Shown in pieces: positions 33,791 to 45,198 of a stretch of 64,000 bases of DNA. How positions within the stretch are numbered: the first letter of the stretch is position 1; every line of letters starts with the position of its first letter. The notes beneath the pieces are model-generated. The model ran no database searches. It was not told where the DNA came from and was given only the letters and a program-made list of their open reading frames with translations. The position numbers and the translations under genes are program-made. The stretch is taken from NCBI GenBank assembly GCA_037783545.1, contig JBBELK010000453.1, positions 868,001 to 932,000 of the forward strand, written 5' to 3'. This stretch comes from Henricia sp. BOLD:AAB3569 (Eukaryota; Echinodermata; Asteroidea; Spinulosida; Echinasteridae).

Positions 33791-35970
33791 CCGAAGCAGG
33801 TCAGATTTATGTGCGGTTTTGGGAAAGTATTTACTAATATTATGTACTGTTCTGTGTACAGCTGGATGAGGGTGCTCTGCTAATTATACTCCAGCTATGA
33901 TTGCACATGGCTGCATTTGTGTCTGGGCCCTTCGTTGATTTCATCTTGAAAATAATTTTTAACGAATTGATTGTTCAACATTTTTGACAAATAAATTAAC
34001 ATACTATGAATTTCATGCTTCAAGGTTCAACAAAACTTTAGGAGATTTTTGTTTTCGAGTTTATTCTGCTTTAAAACCAACAGATGAGTTGCACTTGTAT
34101 CACATCAATGTCTACATATTGTTGCTTGTCATTTGAACTGGTGACATACATGTTTATATATCCAAAACTTCCGCATTTTGAGAAAAACAACTTTGAAAAT
34201 GTCTTTTTCAATGGACTTTATTGCCAGTAATTTCCTATTCACATTTTTCATAAATATTGCAAAATATGGTTCAGTAGTTTTCATATGAATACTTTGATGG
34301 AGTTTGCTATAAAATGCTCTTAAAATGATAGGTCAGTTGTTGAAAATATTTCTTTTGGTTCTGTATGCCGTAGGCCTACATGTATGTAATTATATAAGGT
34401 GACACATTGTTATAGGGGACTTCGTGGGACTACAGTTAAGGTATGGTAGGTCACTTCGTGGGAGTTTGGCCAGAATTTTCACACAGGTGTCTTCCAAATG
34501 TGCACATGACCTTTCAGTGGGACTTAGTACTTTTATTTTTTTAACAAAATGAGCAATGTAGGCCTACCTAATGCAAAAACTGGTATAAAATTTAGTGGAA
34601 ATGTTTAGCTGACTGTAAATGTCACGATGGTGACAATATCTTAATTTTGTCAAAAATAGAGATAATTGATAGGTCACATCATGGGCCCAAAGACAGTTCC
34701 CCAGTATGGGCCATTATACATTCAAATCTCACAGGATACAATATAATTGACATTTCCTTGCCCTTCCAACTTCACAAGGCACCTCCCTTGGACTTTGCCT
34801 TGGTGCCCTTTTACAAGGACATTCTGAATTTCTACCAGATTACAGAACACATTAAATAATTTCTAAGAGTTGAAGGCAAGCTGTGGGCATGGCAGTGGCA
34901 ATACTGGTAGATACCAATGTACGGTAATTGCACCCCATAAATGTAGGCCCTGTTTTTGCTTAATATAAATCTGCCATTTTGCTCTTGAGAAGGGCTAATT
35001 CTGAGACCAAAATGCAGCCACTATTTTGTTTAGTGTAAAGTTTGCAAAATACATGTAAAAATGTATAAGACAAGTTTAGCTGTACCAGAACAATTGTATC
35101 ACTGTGGCAAAGGCATTGGATCGTGGATGAAAGAGTGCCCTTCATGTACATTGTATACGTGCATGTTAATGAACAGAAAATCTACATGACCTTGCAGATA
35201 TGCAGAATAAAACACTACACTGTACTTGCAAAGGTGTTTGAATGCTTGGTACATTTTAATATGATGACAAGCTCCCAGCTATTGTTGGTGTTTTAGCTAA
35301 GATATGGTGTCTTATGTCCGAGCATAGACTATTTCGACCAAATAATTAAGTGATTTCTTGGGTCATTCTTGACACACAAACCAGGTATGGATTTTAAACA
35401 TTTTCTGAAGCATTGCTGCAGTGCATCTACAAAATGTCTGCATGCCAGATGATCAACATTCTTCTTTCAATACATGTATGTTATGCTGTCATTCCCGAAA
35501 TTTTTAAAAGGTTTTTTTTGCAGATAATGCAATGACCTTTAACGTGCAGTGTGCAGTTATTCTATCAAATGCCAAAATATGCACTGGGGTCTAGACTTAT
35601 AATAAGTACTTCTGATTGTCACGTTCTGTGACAAGGTCGTCTGGCAATTTACTGCGGGCATCGTTGATTAGAAACAGTGGGCTATGCAGAAGCAGAGTTA
35701 TGAATTTCTTGTCACGCTTAAGGGAACATTTGCTGTAATTGAAGCAATAATAGAATTCTCACAGTTTGAGTTAATTGTGTAGGCCTACTTTCGGACAAAT
35801 TTAGTTCAGAACTTAAATGTATTTTTATCTTTTTCCAATTTAGCGCCAGGAGTACCGGTACCCTAGGGTAGACATGTGCGCTATACAAGTGTCCACCATT
35901 ACATTACATGTATTACAAATGGGTAGGCGACATCAAATTTTGAGAAGTGTGATAAAATTAATTTTCCATG
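33791..35970. other. No gene seen
   Basis: AT-rich unique DNA. A loosely repeated TTCGTGGGA motif (GGGACTTCGTGGGACTAC, GTCACTTCGTGGGAG) occurs near 34418-34462 without forming a clear repeat. Confidence 0.5.
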
Positions 35971-36760
35971 TATTTTTAAAGGAGCATGTCCAGATTTTCT
36001 GGAAATTTAAATTTAGATCTGACTTAAGAATCATATAAAATACCTCCAAAAAATACAATTCATGACAAGAAAAAAAAAAAATATTACGGTGAAAATTTAA
36101 GAGAACTAGTTAACGTCTTGATCGTAAATAGTCACACGACCCGAAATCGCACTGTTTCGCTTCCATACCAGAATTCAAAATCAGACTGAAGTTTGCTTTT
36201 CCGACTGTATTTTATAGTGCTAATAGCTGTACAGCATAATTTCTACTCGCACTGGAACCTCCATGCAAAATATCCAAATGCACAGGATCAGTATTTCGAA
36301 AGAATAAGACTTTTAATGACCCATTTCTGAACTGACATTGACAAGTAACGAACTAGTACGGACATGGAAGAGACTGGTGCCCATTCATATACTGTGTTAC
36401 ACTGCGCTGAGGTTCTGGGAACTCGTACCCGATCACAAGCCGACAACGGTATAGCACCATCACGCGACAAATTCATAGTCGGGTGCATAGCACTGTGTAG
36501 TGATTCGCGTAAATAAAGCCAGGGTACTGGGCTGTTTCGCGCCAAAATCTGTTAAAGTCAAAAACATTCCCAGTTTTTATGCAGACGCATACATATGTAC
36601 ATATGTGGTGTGTTTACAAAACTTAGGTGGTATTTCGATGATATCCTCGGAAATATGCGGCCTAGAAGCGCGGGAGTTTCAGATTCGTAATGAGAAAAAT
36701 ATGACAGATGTTATGATACAAAAATCTTAGGACCCATGAGGTAAGCCCGGGAAAAGTATG
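35971..36760. other. Unclassified unique or old repeat block
   Basis: TTTTTAAAGGAGCATGTCCA at about 35976 resembles the kind of start seen at TTAA-flanked elements, but no matching right end was found. The GC-richer core at 36340-36500 has no coding motifs. This may be an old, decayed element. Confidence 0.3.
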
Positions 36761-37615
36761 GGAGAAAAAAATGTAGTCTGGTCACACTACTTTAACTTTA
36801 TTCACACTGCACTATTTTATATACGGTTGATTTGCAGGATTTGTTTTTTAGAAAAATTACACTGTGTGTAATTTGCATTCACTTGAATGAACAAATACAG
36901 TGTAAAAGCATGGAGGAAGAAATGGTAAAAGCAACAATAATGTGCTTGATTCACACACATCTCTACCTGAAAATGAGCGAAATCAGATTGGGTACTGCAT
37001 GTACATATCATATTATGTACACACATGTACATTACCGGTATACTCGTCTTTTCCAAGGTGAAATTCACTTCTGTCAACTCGTACAGACTCTTCATGTACA
37101 GAATAAAATATACAGAGAACATATAAAAAAAACCTTGTTTTTATTTCATTCAAAATTCATAGACACAACTTGTTTGTGAGAAAACAATTTTTGCAATCCT
37201 CACTGAATTGTTCTACATGTACTTACATGTACCAACGAAATCAATAGTCTTATAAGGATCAGGCAAAAGGTACACCCGGCTGGCACTGGCAGGTTTCCTG
37301 AGGAGCTTGGGGCTAAATCTGGCTGTACTTCCCCTGTTTGTTTGGATAGCGGAATAGTGCATTTTTAGTAGTCAACATGGGGGCGGGACGAATTTGATTG
37401 TGCTGCATTAAAGGTACATTAAGCCAAAGTTTAGGCGATTTTGGACGATGAAGAGTGATCACAAAACTGTATCAGAATTTGAAAAGCAGCTACAGGTATG
37501 TTCTCCACGAGTCAAAAATTTAGCATGGTAGCATCTCACATTTTCACTACTTGGGGATGCTCTTGATGAAAGTTGCAATTAGCAGCATCTTGGGGCAAGT
37601 TTGATTCACGACTAT
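36761..37615. other. No gene seen
   Basis: AT-rich, with TACATGTA motifs near 37005-37035. The two opposite-strand open frames of 101 and 115 codons overlap each other and carry no motif. Confidence 0.5.
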
Positions 37616-38087
37616 AGGCCCGTTTACACTCGATTTGCCTTTGCCGAATCGAACTCTGCAATTTCAAAAAACGGGAGTTGAAGCCGGGTAGGCGCTAAGT
37701 GTAAACGAAAAAGGTGGATCAGACCCGAGTCTGATTCGCCTTTTTCAAGTCACCTTTGGGGTAGGGTTGAACCCCGCAATTGTGCGGGGTTGAACCCCGC
37801 AAATGTCAAGGTTGCTTGTAGAGTAACGCTACCCGAATACAGATTCGGCAATTTGAGTGTCCTTGGAGCGGTGCCCGCCGTGTAGTAGATTTAATTGACC
37901 AATCTGGCACTAGTGCCGCAACACCTAACAGCTCACGCATGTGCTGCAGTTACATTTAGTAGTGACTTTTGTGGTTTCTAAAGCCGAATCGATGTGTGGT
38001 GTAAACGTGGCAAATGTTCAGTTTTGCAGTCGCAATAAAAATGCTGGGTCTGTATCCACCTTTGCCAGTTCAAGTGTAAACACGGTG
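37616..38087 (+). mobile_element. Family B transposon with TAT target duplication
   Basis: Ends: CCCGTTTACACTCG on the left and AAGTGTAAACACGGTG on the right, with TAT directly outside both (37613-37615, 38088-38090). The interior has the palindrome-like CAGACCCGAGTCTG, repeated GGTTGAACCCCGCAA and internal copies of the GTGTAAAC end core. It is in the opposite orientation to 47572-48431 and 52411-52897. Non-coding, about 470 bp. Confidence 0.85.
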
Positions 38088-38130
38088 TATGTCAATTTTA
38101 TACCAAGGTTATTTTTACCTTCACGTTTAA

Positions 38131-38922
38131 AGGAACACGTTGCCTTCGGGTTGCGCTTTATTGGGCGTTTTTGGGCTATTACAAGCGTTTGAAGTATAAT
38201 GAGCACGATCTGAAAGATGTTTAAAAAGTAGAATATAATGATCCACACAAACGTGCCTTAGAAATGCTTCAATTTTGCGTAATTTCTCGAAGCAGCACGC
38301 TCCGCCATTTATGGGAGTCAAAATCTTGACTCCCATAAATGGCGGAGAAATTATATTAGTCTTATTTCCAGCCTGGAGAAAGAAATTATTTTTCCTTCTT
38401 CCGTTGCGTGTGATGTGCCTGTTTTTTTAATTCGTGTCTACAATAACCATTGGGTATAAATCATCCAAGTCCTTTCTATCGGTTTGTCCCATGACAATAT
38501 TCTTACCCTGATTGGCGAGGTTTTCGTTTTTTCTTTTTTGACGCGTCTGCTGTGTTCTCTTGACGATCCATTTTTTGACAGCCAGTCGGTGTGTGTGTGT
38601 GTGTAGAGCCGTGTGTTTACATTTCACACATGTCTCGGGAGGCGGAGAATGGTATGGTACCTTGCGTTCATCTGATAGGTTTACCTAACTCCTGTTCGTC
38701 GCTGCATTTTGCCCACTACCCGGACGATCGTATTGACGGCTGAAATACGTATACATTTCGCGGGACATGTAGTGGGGGTCAGAGGTCAGTGTTTGTTTTT
38801 TAAAATTACCATTCACTAATTATAACACATTAAATGTGTTTTATTGCAAGAACAACTCTTAATAAGTATAAGGAACACCCTCAAACGTGAGATTTCGTGA
38901 AATCTGAAGGCAACGTGTTCCT
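38131..38922. mobile_element. TTAA-flanked transposon J with perfect 17-bp TIR
   Basis: AGGAACACGTTGCCTTC starts at 38131 and its exact reverse complement ends at 38922. TTAA flanks both sides (38127-38130, 38923-38926). Inside is a 22-bp-arm palindrome at 38300-38347 (GCCATTTATGGGAGTCAA...). TTAA targets suggest a piggyBac- or Kolobok-type source. I associate very similar elements with sea star and sea urchin genomes from memory; this needs a database search. No transposase seen. Confidence 0.85.
38300..38347. repeat. Near-perfect hairpin inside element J
   Basis: CTCCGCCATTTATGGGAGTC at the left returns as GACTCCCATAAATGGCGGAG, with a loop of only four to six bases. Transcribed, it would form a very stable stem. 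Confidence 0.9.
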
Positions 38923-38929
38923 TTAAGTC

Positions 38930-40375
38930 ATGACCCCTTGCATATAGATCCATTACCCCACAAACATTGCAGTCTACTACTGGCCGACAAACATCCTACA
39001 TTTACTTAAAGTGCAGGACACTGACCTGGTTTTCTTTTTTTATCTCTCAAACATTACACCCAATTGCTTTATGTGTCTGGTCTTTTATTTCATTGTTCCA
39101 ATAAAAGACACTTCTTTCACTGTCCCCATTATAATGAGTTACCACACTCTGTAATCTGGTGGTTTTATGTATCAGGGTAATTCAGACTTTATAGGGCGAC
39201 TTTTAGCACAATTGCACTACTTTTTATAACATATGAATCAACTTTGCAGGCGCCATTAGACAATCCTTTTGACACAAAAAGTGGTCTGTTGCACAGCTTT
39301 GTTAGCATTTAACCACTTTGTGGTTAGATATACTGGTATAAAGACCATTGTCTGATTAGTTCAGACTGTACCTCAGCATGGTATAAAGAAACCGCAGACC
39401 TTTGACGGCATTCGGACAATGTGTTAAGTTTGGTTAAAGCAGTGGTTGAACTTGTTTCTCTGCCAGCCTTTGGCTAACATGGTGTGTAAATGATTTTTAA
39501 AATTGCACTAGACCAGTTTTATATTGATGCTAAAACAGCAAATTTTACTGCAGCGTGCACCCATCCTCCATGATGCACCTAACAGTTTTAGCTAAAGTGC
39601 TCCCAGTTTTAATCAGGACAGTTGACCTTCATTTTGACAAGAGCTCCTTTTGACAGTTAAGATATTTTTCTACAATTATGGTTTATCTTCTCTCAAAATA
39701 CTAAGACATTCAGTAAATTTAACTTGTTCTAAGATGTTGTCAGATTATTAATGTTAATTCTTTTTTAATAGTTCATATCTCGGATCACCAAAAGGGGCCC
39801 TACCGGTAGACCTTTTTATGCCTACAGAACATAGACCACTGGCGGCATACCCTTTTACTTCCCCATTGTACGTAATGCCAATGACGTACGTGATTGTGAT
39901 GCATTCTGATGGTTTATGAAGCAATTTGTACGTTTCCAAAAGGTATACATGTACATGTGTGTATTTTCACAAAAAGAGCTGTTTAAAAAGAGGGCATTGT
40001 GCACTGTAGATAAGGCTATAAAACCTATCCTAAGCTACATATGTTTGTCGAAAGCTGGCTGTCGCCAGTACTCTGTATACAGAGTAGGCTTTTACTGTCT
40101 ATTATATGAAAACCATATTGTCAAAGTATATTTCAAGTAGAAACGGCCTTTTATTAGTTTCAAGAGCAAGCAAACTGTGCCCACCATGCAGGAAAGACAC
40201 ATGTTGTCATACATGTATGTAGAGCAAATGACCCAGTTTATATAGCCTCAGGCAGGTACATGTATATTTATTGTGTATTTGAGTCAGCTCATATATTAAT
40301 CAAGTTTAACTTTTAAATAGGCACATTTTTGACAGGTTCACAATGGCCAATTTCAAAAAACATTCCTGAATTTTT
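38930..40375. other. No gene seen
   Basis: Unique AT-rich DNA; short TACATGTA runs at about 39945 and 40210. Confidence 0.5.
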
Positions 40376-40731
40376 GGCCCCGGATCAGACCCCAAGATTT
40401 TGGTCTCGCGTTGGCGGAGGGTTCCATCCCGAGCTTGGGATCAGTTTGCGGTTACATGTAGATAAGCAATTTTTCTTTACCGCATCGTCCTGCATCCGCT
40501 CGATCCACAGCCGTAGCGGGAAAAAAGCCAGCGAAATTCAAGTGGTCTTGTACACTGTACCCATGCACACGCACATGTAGAGCATGACCTTTGACTGCAA
40601 CTTCTGGTACCGCGCTCGAGATCAACTACAGAATGTAAATTGCAGCACTCAGGATCATTGCAGTTAACACTGACACATTATTATCAAGGGATCAATCTTG
40701 ATTCTGAACTTGGGAACAGTGTAAACACGGG
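40376..40731 (+). mobile_element. Family A transposon, left-truncated
   Basis: Starts abruptly at GGCCCCGGATCAGACCCC, matching the interior of the 13383 copy, and continues to the family end AACAGTGTAAACACGG. The first roughly 100 bases with the left end are missing. Several CpG-to-TpG-type changes (for example AACTTGGG for GAGCTCGGG) suggest age. Confidence 0.8.
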
Positions 40732-41029
40732 GTGAGAAACTATCATTTCTTTGTTTTGCAGCTTGTTTATCAACCAGCTGCACACAAACAAACTTTTCCA
40801 GCATTTATATAAGTTTGGCCTTGGCTCCAGTATTCCTGAGGCAGTCTGTTTGGGGCATAATGAGAGTGCACATGAGGACCTGGGATTGATTTATGTGTTT
40901 ATTTACACCCAACACCTTAACTTTGCAATCAGGTTGTCACCAGTACTTCAAGTTTGCTGTATTTTTGTGTAAAGTAGCAATTGGTGTTGAAAACTAGCTC
41001 ATTTTGGTCAAAACACAATATTCACATAT

Positions 41030-41773
41030 GGCCTTTTCCCACTACCCACCTCCGACCCGGGTAACTTTTCTACCCGGGTAGCGGTAAATAACCCGGGTTA
41101 CATTTAACCCGGAGTTTCTTTTCACACGACAAGCGTTAATTAACCCGGAGAAGCACTTACCCGGGTCGTCTCTTACACGGGTACAACAGCGACCCTTTTC
41201 CCACGGCATTTCTGCATGCGCACGTACCCGGGTAAACCAATCAGCACAAATACCCAGAAACCATTGCGTGTGGAAAATCGATCGATCGATCAGGCTGCGC
41301 ACGCACACACAAACATGGCGGACGACACAGAAACATCGCTGGCAATTTTGCTGTTAATATTTCGCATGTTTAATAATGTTTATCGATGTGTGCTTTATCA
41401 CTGGCACCACGCGTATTTTGTTGTACACTACCTTCAGAAGAGTACCAGTTTGACAGTGCCATTCAAGCGCGGGCGCACTTGCAACCTTTGACCAAATCAT
41501 TATTGTGGCAAGAATTTAACTCGATACATAGCCTACCCGGGTAGGCTATTGTAGTTGTTTCCCACGACAAACGTTAACCCGGAGAATCGTCTCAAGGTCG
41601 CCGTTAACCCCGAGATTGGTGGGTTAACCCACCTCCCGAGCAGGGCTAGAAATTACCCGGGTTAAGTGGCATTTTTTTGCCGTGGGAAACGAACCCTTAA
41701 CCCGGGTAATCTCGGGGTTAAATTTTTCTGTTACCCGGGTTATCTCGGGGTTAAAGTGCCGTGGGAAAAGGCC
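41030..41773. mobile_element. Family E transposon with TAT target duplication
   Basis: Perfect 13-bp TIR GGCCTTTTCCCAC at both ends, TAT outside each (41027-41029, 41774-41776). Both subterminal regions are crowded with palindromes ACCCGGGT, AACCCGGGTTA and CTCGGGGTTAA. Inside, a good-context ATG at 41315 opens a 58-codon frame (to 41491) that I do not recognise; it could be a relic of a transposon-encoded protein. A (CGAT)n stretch sits at 41278-41291. Three-base duplication fits Harbinger or CACTA-like groups. Confidence 0.85.
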
Positions 41774-41776
41774 TAT

Positions 41777-42594
41777 ACATGTACATTGTAGAATGGCAGC
41801 ATCTCAATTTGATGCACTGGTAATGCTACTGCACCTTTAGTTTTTAAGATATACCGGTACTCAGAAAACAAACATCCCAACAAACGCCCATCTACATAGT
41901 TGCCAATTTTAATTCAATTTTGTAAAAGTTATGTAATGCAAGTTTGGCAGACCCAACAAAGTCATAAACCTAGACAATATTTACAATACTACATGTACAC
42001 TAATGTATGTATGAATGGTGTAAAATTTCGCTGCTCCGTGGTGGCTAATTTGAAAAATATTGGCAATTGCAAAAAAATTTTTTTTTAGTCGAGTATAAGC
42101 CTACATACATGTATGTACCTACGTACCTGATTAAATTTTAAGATGTCATCAGATTACCTGTTATTATGTGACACAAAACAGCTCAGTTTTATGTCAATCT
42201 TTTAAACAAAAAGTAAGTTTGGCAGATTTGCAGTTGCAACAAAAATGCTGGGTCTGTATCCACCTTTGCCATTTTGAGTGTAAATGCAGCTCATTCAAAA
42301 CATCTTTTACCTTGTGAAATAGCATGCACTTGGCTATAAATATCCCTGGTCTGACCGAACCAGATGCACTTTCTTGCTTCTTTTGTTCCCCCATGAAAGC
42401 ATCTTGCTGTTGTCTCAGCATGTATGGCCTTCAACCTAATTCTAAGAAGCCTTTATCAGAAAAAAAGTCATAATGAATATTATTCAAGGCGATTTGTGCA
42501 ATTTAGTGAGCCTGACTTCGTTTGAACCTAACAAGGATTTTTTGTGTGTGTGATAGCTATATTTACTTTATCTTTACATTTGCTGAAAGGTGCT
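41777..42594. other. No gene seen
   Basis: AT-rich, with a short B-like motif (TGCTGGGTCTGTATCCACCT at about 42247, followed by GAGTGTAAATGC) that matches the right end region of the 37616 element. This may be a decayed solo end of family B. Confidence 0.5.
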
Positions 42595-42780
42595 TGGAGT
42601 ATCGTGGCCAAGTGGTCTAGTATATCAACCTCAAGACCTTGGGTTAATTCTGCAGGATCTGGGTTCGAATCCAGGCCCTGTCCATGGTGTATGTGCCCTT
42701 GGGCAAGGCACTTTACCATAAATTTGTCTCTTTTCACCCAGGAGTAATTGAGTGCCTGTGAGGGTAGTGAAGGTGTCGTG
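42595..42780 (+). repeat. SINE, nearly complete
   Basis: A tRNA-like head with box A (GTGGCCAAGTGGTCTAGT) and box B (GGGTTCGAATCC at about 42661) is followed by GTGCCCTTGGGCAAGGCACT and ACCCAGGAGTAATTGAGTGC-type sequence. Box spacing and the long variable arm resemble tRNA-Leu/Ser-like SINE heads. The 3' part also occurs at 14310-14445. It runs into the palindrome at 42795. Confidence 0.75.
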
Positions 42781-42794
42781 AATGTGACCCACTG

Positions 42795-43046
42795 TGCAAA
42801 AAAAGTAGAATAAGTCACGCAGGCTAGGTCGAGTTGTTCCGACCATGAGAAGAAATTTGTGGCAGATCTACGCTCATTAAAATACAAAAACACAATGGAA
42901 ATTCCTGGCAGTGCCTTGATACCGCCTGGAATTTCCATTGTGTTTTTGTATTTTAATGAGCGTGGATCTGCTGCAGATTTCTTCTTATGTCCGCGAAAAC
43001 TCGACCTACATGTAGCCTGCGCGACTTATTCTACCTTTTTGCAGAG
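42795..43046. mobile_element. Foldback palindrome K
   Basis: Arms of about 115-120 bp: GCAAAAAAAGTAGAATAAGT...CTCATTAAAATACAAAAACA on the left mirrored by TTTTTGTATTTTAATGAGCG...GACTTATTCTACCTTTTTGC on the right, around a short centre near 42917. The inner 45 bases are almost perfect and the outer part has several mismatches. The 136-codon minus-strand frame crosses the hairpin and is not a gene. Confidence 0.85.
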
Positions 43047-43569
43047 CAGGTCAAATACATGTATATATTGCTCATGAGCAAAGTACCAGGTACATGTATG
43101 TGGGGCTGTATTATCCCCCGAGGAGCTGAGGTTAAATTAAAGCATGTTATTAGGAGCCCAACGACCAGGGTTAGTAAATACCATGATCTGCACTATATAT
43201 CACATATTAAAGGTGCAGTTGTAAAAATGGCCAGCCCTGAAAGTCCTGAATTCTCCAATTTCAGTAAACTGAGTATGCATGTAATTTTACAATGTATACA
43301 CACCATATGGGTTGAGGGAATGTTTGGTAATGTTTGTCGGACCGATGTATGTATTATGTATTGAAATTCACACATGGGGAACCATTAACATTTGACACAT
43401 TGCATTGAGTGTGATGTGCATACGTGTGAATGGAAGAAGCACTTAGATTCCATCTGTTAAGCAAAATTGTCGTGCAGTGACCATCAATAGAAGATAAAAA
43501 TATTATAAAGACTTTGAACAAAAATCAGGATGTACTTGTAAAAATTTATTCACACTGAAAGTACTGCCA
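43047..43569. other. No gene seen
   Basis: Unique sequence with no supported feature. Confidence 0.5.
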
Positions 43570-44000
43570 CACCCTGTTTATACCGAGCTCGGGATCAGCC
43601 CCGGATCACAAACTGAGTGTAAACGTTCTCGGGACCAAATTGACCCTGGATCAGACCCCGAGACTATTTGGTCTCACGTTAGCTGAGGGTTCAGTTTGTG
43701 GTTAGATTTAGCATTTAATCTTTACTGCGTCCTGCCGCATACGCTCCACAGCCATAGCGGTTTGAAAAGCCCGCGAAATTGAAGTGGCCTTGTACACTGT
43801 ACATGCACAACCCATGCATGCACACATTGACTAGTACATACACACATAGAGCATGACCTTTGACTGCAACTTCTGGCACCTTGCTCAAGATCAACTACAG
43901 AATGTAAATGCGGCACTCAGGATCACTGCGGTTAACACTGACACATTCTTATCAGGGGATCAATCTTGATCCCGAGCTAGGGTTCAGCGTAAACACGGTC
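43570..44000 (+). mobile_element. Family A transposon, short copy with CCA target duplication
   Basis: Left end CACCCTGTTTATACCGAGC and right end GCGTAAACACGGTC, with CCA outside both (43567-43569, 44001-44003). About 431 bp, collinear with 13383-13817: GCCCGCGAAATTGAAGTGGC, GACCTTTGACTGCAACTTCT and GATCAACTACAGAATGTAAA. Non-coding. Confidence 0.85.
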
Positions 44001-44130
44001 CCACTTGTATGCATTAAATTGTAATGGGTACTTTTTGTGTTTGCAACATGATACTTTCATTTTAATTAATTCTTTGGGAAGATTGTAAAAAGCAATTATC
44101 TTCAAGCAACCGTAAATCTGATTCTGATTA

Positions 44131-44498
44131 GGCGAAATAAAAAAAAATACATGTTTCTCGTCCCCGCCCTCTTCCTTTTTTGAGGCCGCCTGGATTTATT
44201 TTTTATTTTTTATTTCCAAAAAATGAGACAAAAATATTAAAAACTACAACAAATCCGTCCGAAAATAAATACTTGCGAGTTCGAAGTCTTCTATATAGAC
44301 TCTCTCGGTGACTTAATACATCGTGTAGCTACTGTACCATCGCTAAATATGTCTTCGCACGAGTCTATTTACCTGCAGTGGCCTAGAAATCTCTAATGGC
44401 AGTCATCTTGAAAAATAAAAATAAAAAAATAAAAAGCCCCTCTTCCTCCTTTTTTTTGAAAACCCGGACGAGAAACATGTTTTATTTTTTACTCGGCC
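44131..44498. mobile_element. Inverted-repeat element T with TTA target duplication
   Basis: The left end GGCGAAATAAAAAAAAATAC then ATGTTTCTCGTCC pairs with a right end reading inward GGCCGAGTAAAAAATAAAAC then ATGTTTCTCGTCC. TTA flanks both (44128-44130, 44499-44501), the typical Harbinger-type target. The interior is AT-rich and non-coding, about 368 bp. Confidence 0.8.
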
Positions 44499-44562
44499 TT
44501 AGTGGATTCATAACAAAGACAATGTGACAATGGCTATGCTGTTGTTGTACTCTGCCTAAAGG

Positions 44563-45198
44563 CATGTTCCCATTGGACTTTCTTTTCTGCTGCCTCATGG
44601 AAAGTTACTGTGACCTTCGGTAACATTCCTTTGTGTGATCTTCCCTTGCGTTCCCATTTGCAATTGCCTTCAGTGCCCATGCAGAAAGCTACCGCGATCT
44701 TGCCATAAACTTTTGCCTTGCAGGCTCATAATTTACTGCAGGGTCGTGTTCATTTTACAGAGCGAAACTGTTCCCATTGGACTTTTCGAGGGCCCTGTAA
44801 AACTCCCAGGGCTGAGCGGACAGTTTCCGCAGCCTCTCTCGCCCTGTAAGTTTTACATCATGGTCGCGGTAACTTTACAGGGACGCTAATTCTCTGTGCG
44901 TTCCCATTGGACTAAATTTTGTTACTCTTCTGCACAACCACAGGAGTTTTACCAAAAATAGTCCAATGGGAACACCACTTACTAATAAATAGTACACCTT
45001 ATTATTCCAAGAAGCGCACTGTGCCCCTTACGCAAAATGACTTAGTCGTAATATTAAATTCAAAAGTGACGCGTTCAATGTTCCTTGTCATGAAAATGGC
45101 TGTAGGAACGCACGGTAAGATTACACAGGAATGTAACCGCGGGTCAGGGCAACTTTTCATGAGGTAAAGGAAGAGAAAGTCCAAGGGAAACATTCCTT
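44563..45198. mobile_element. Family G transposon
   Basis: Imperfect TIR: left ATGTTCCCATTGGACTTTCT...TGCCTCATG; right read inward AATGTTTCCCTTGGACTTTC...TACCTCATG. The core GTTCCCATTGGACT recurs in direct orientation at about 44770 and 44900 and inverted at 44960-44973. The organisation matches family F, whose core is GTCCGCATTGGACTT, so F and G look like sister families. About 636 bp, non-coding. Confidence 0.7.

Noticed and set aside
41315..41491. Harbinger transposase N-terminus
   Set aside because: Tempting because of the good ATG and location, but 58 residues without a DDE motif cannot be assigned.
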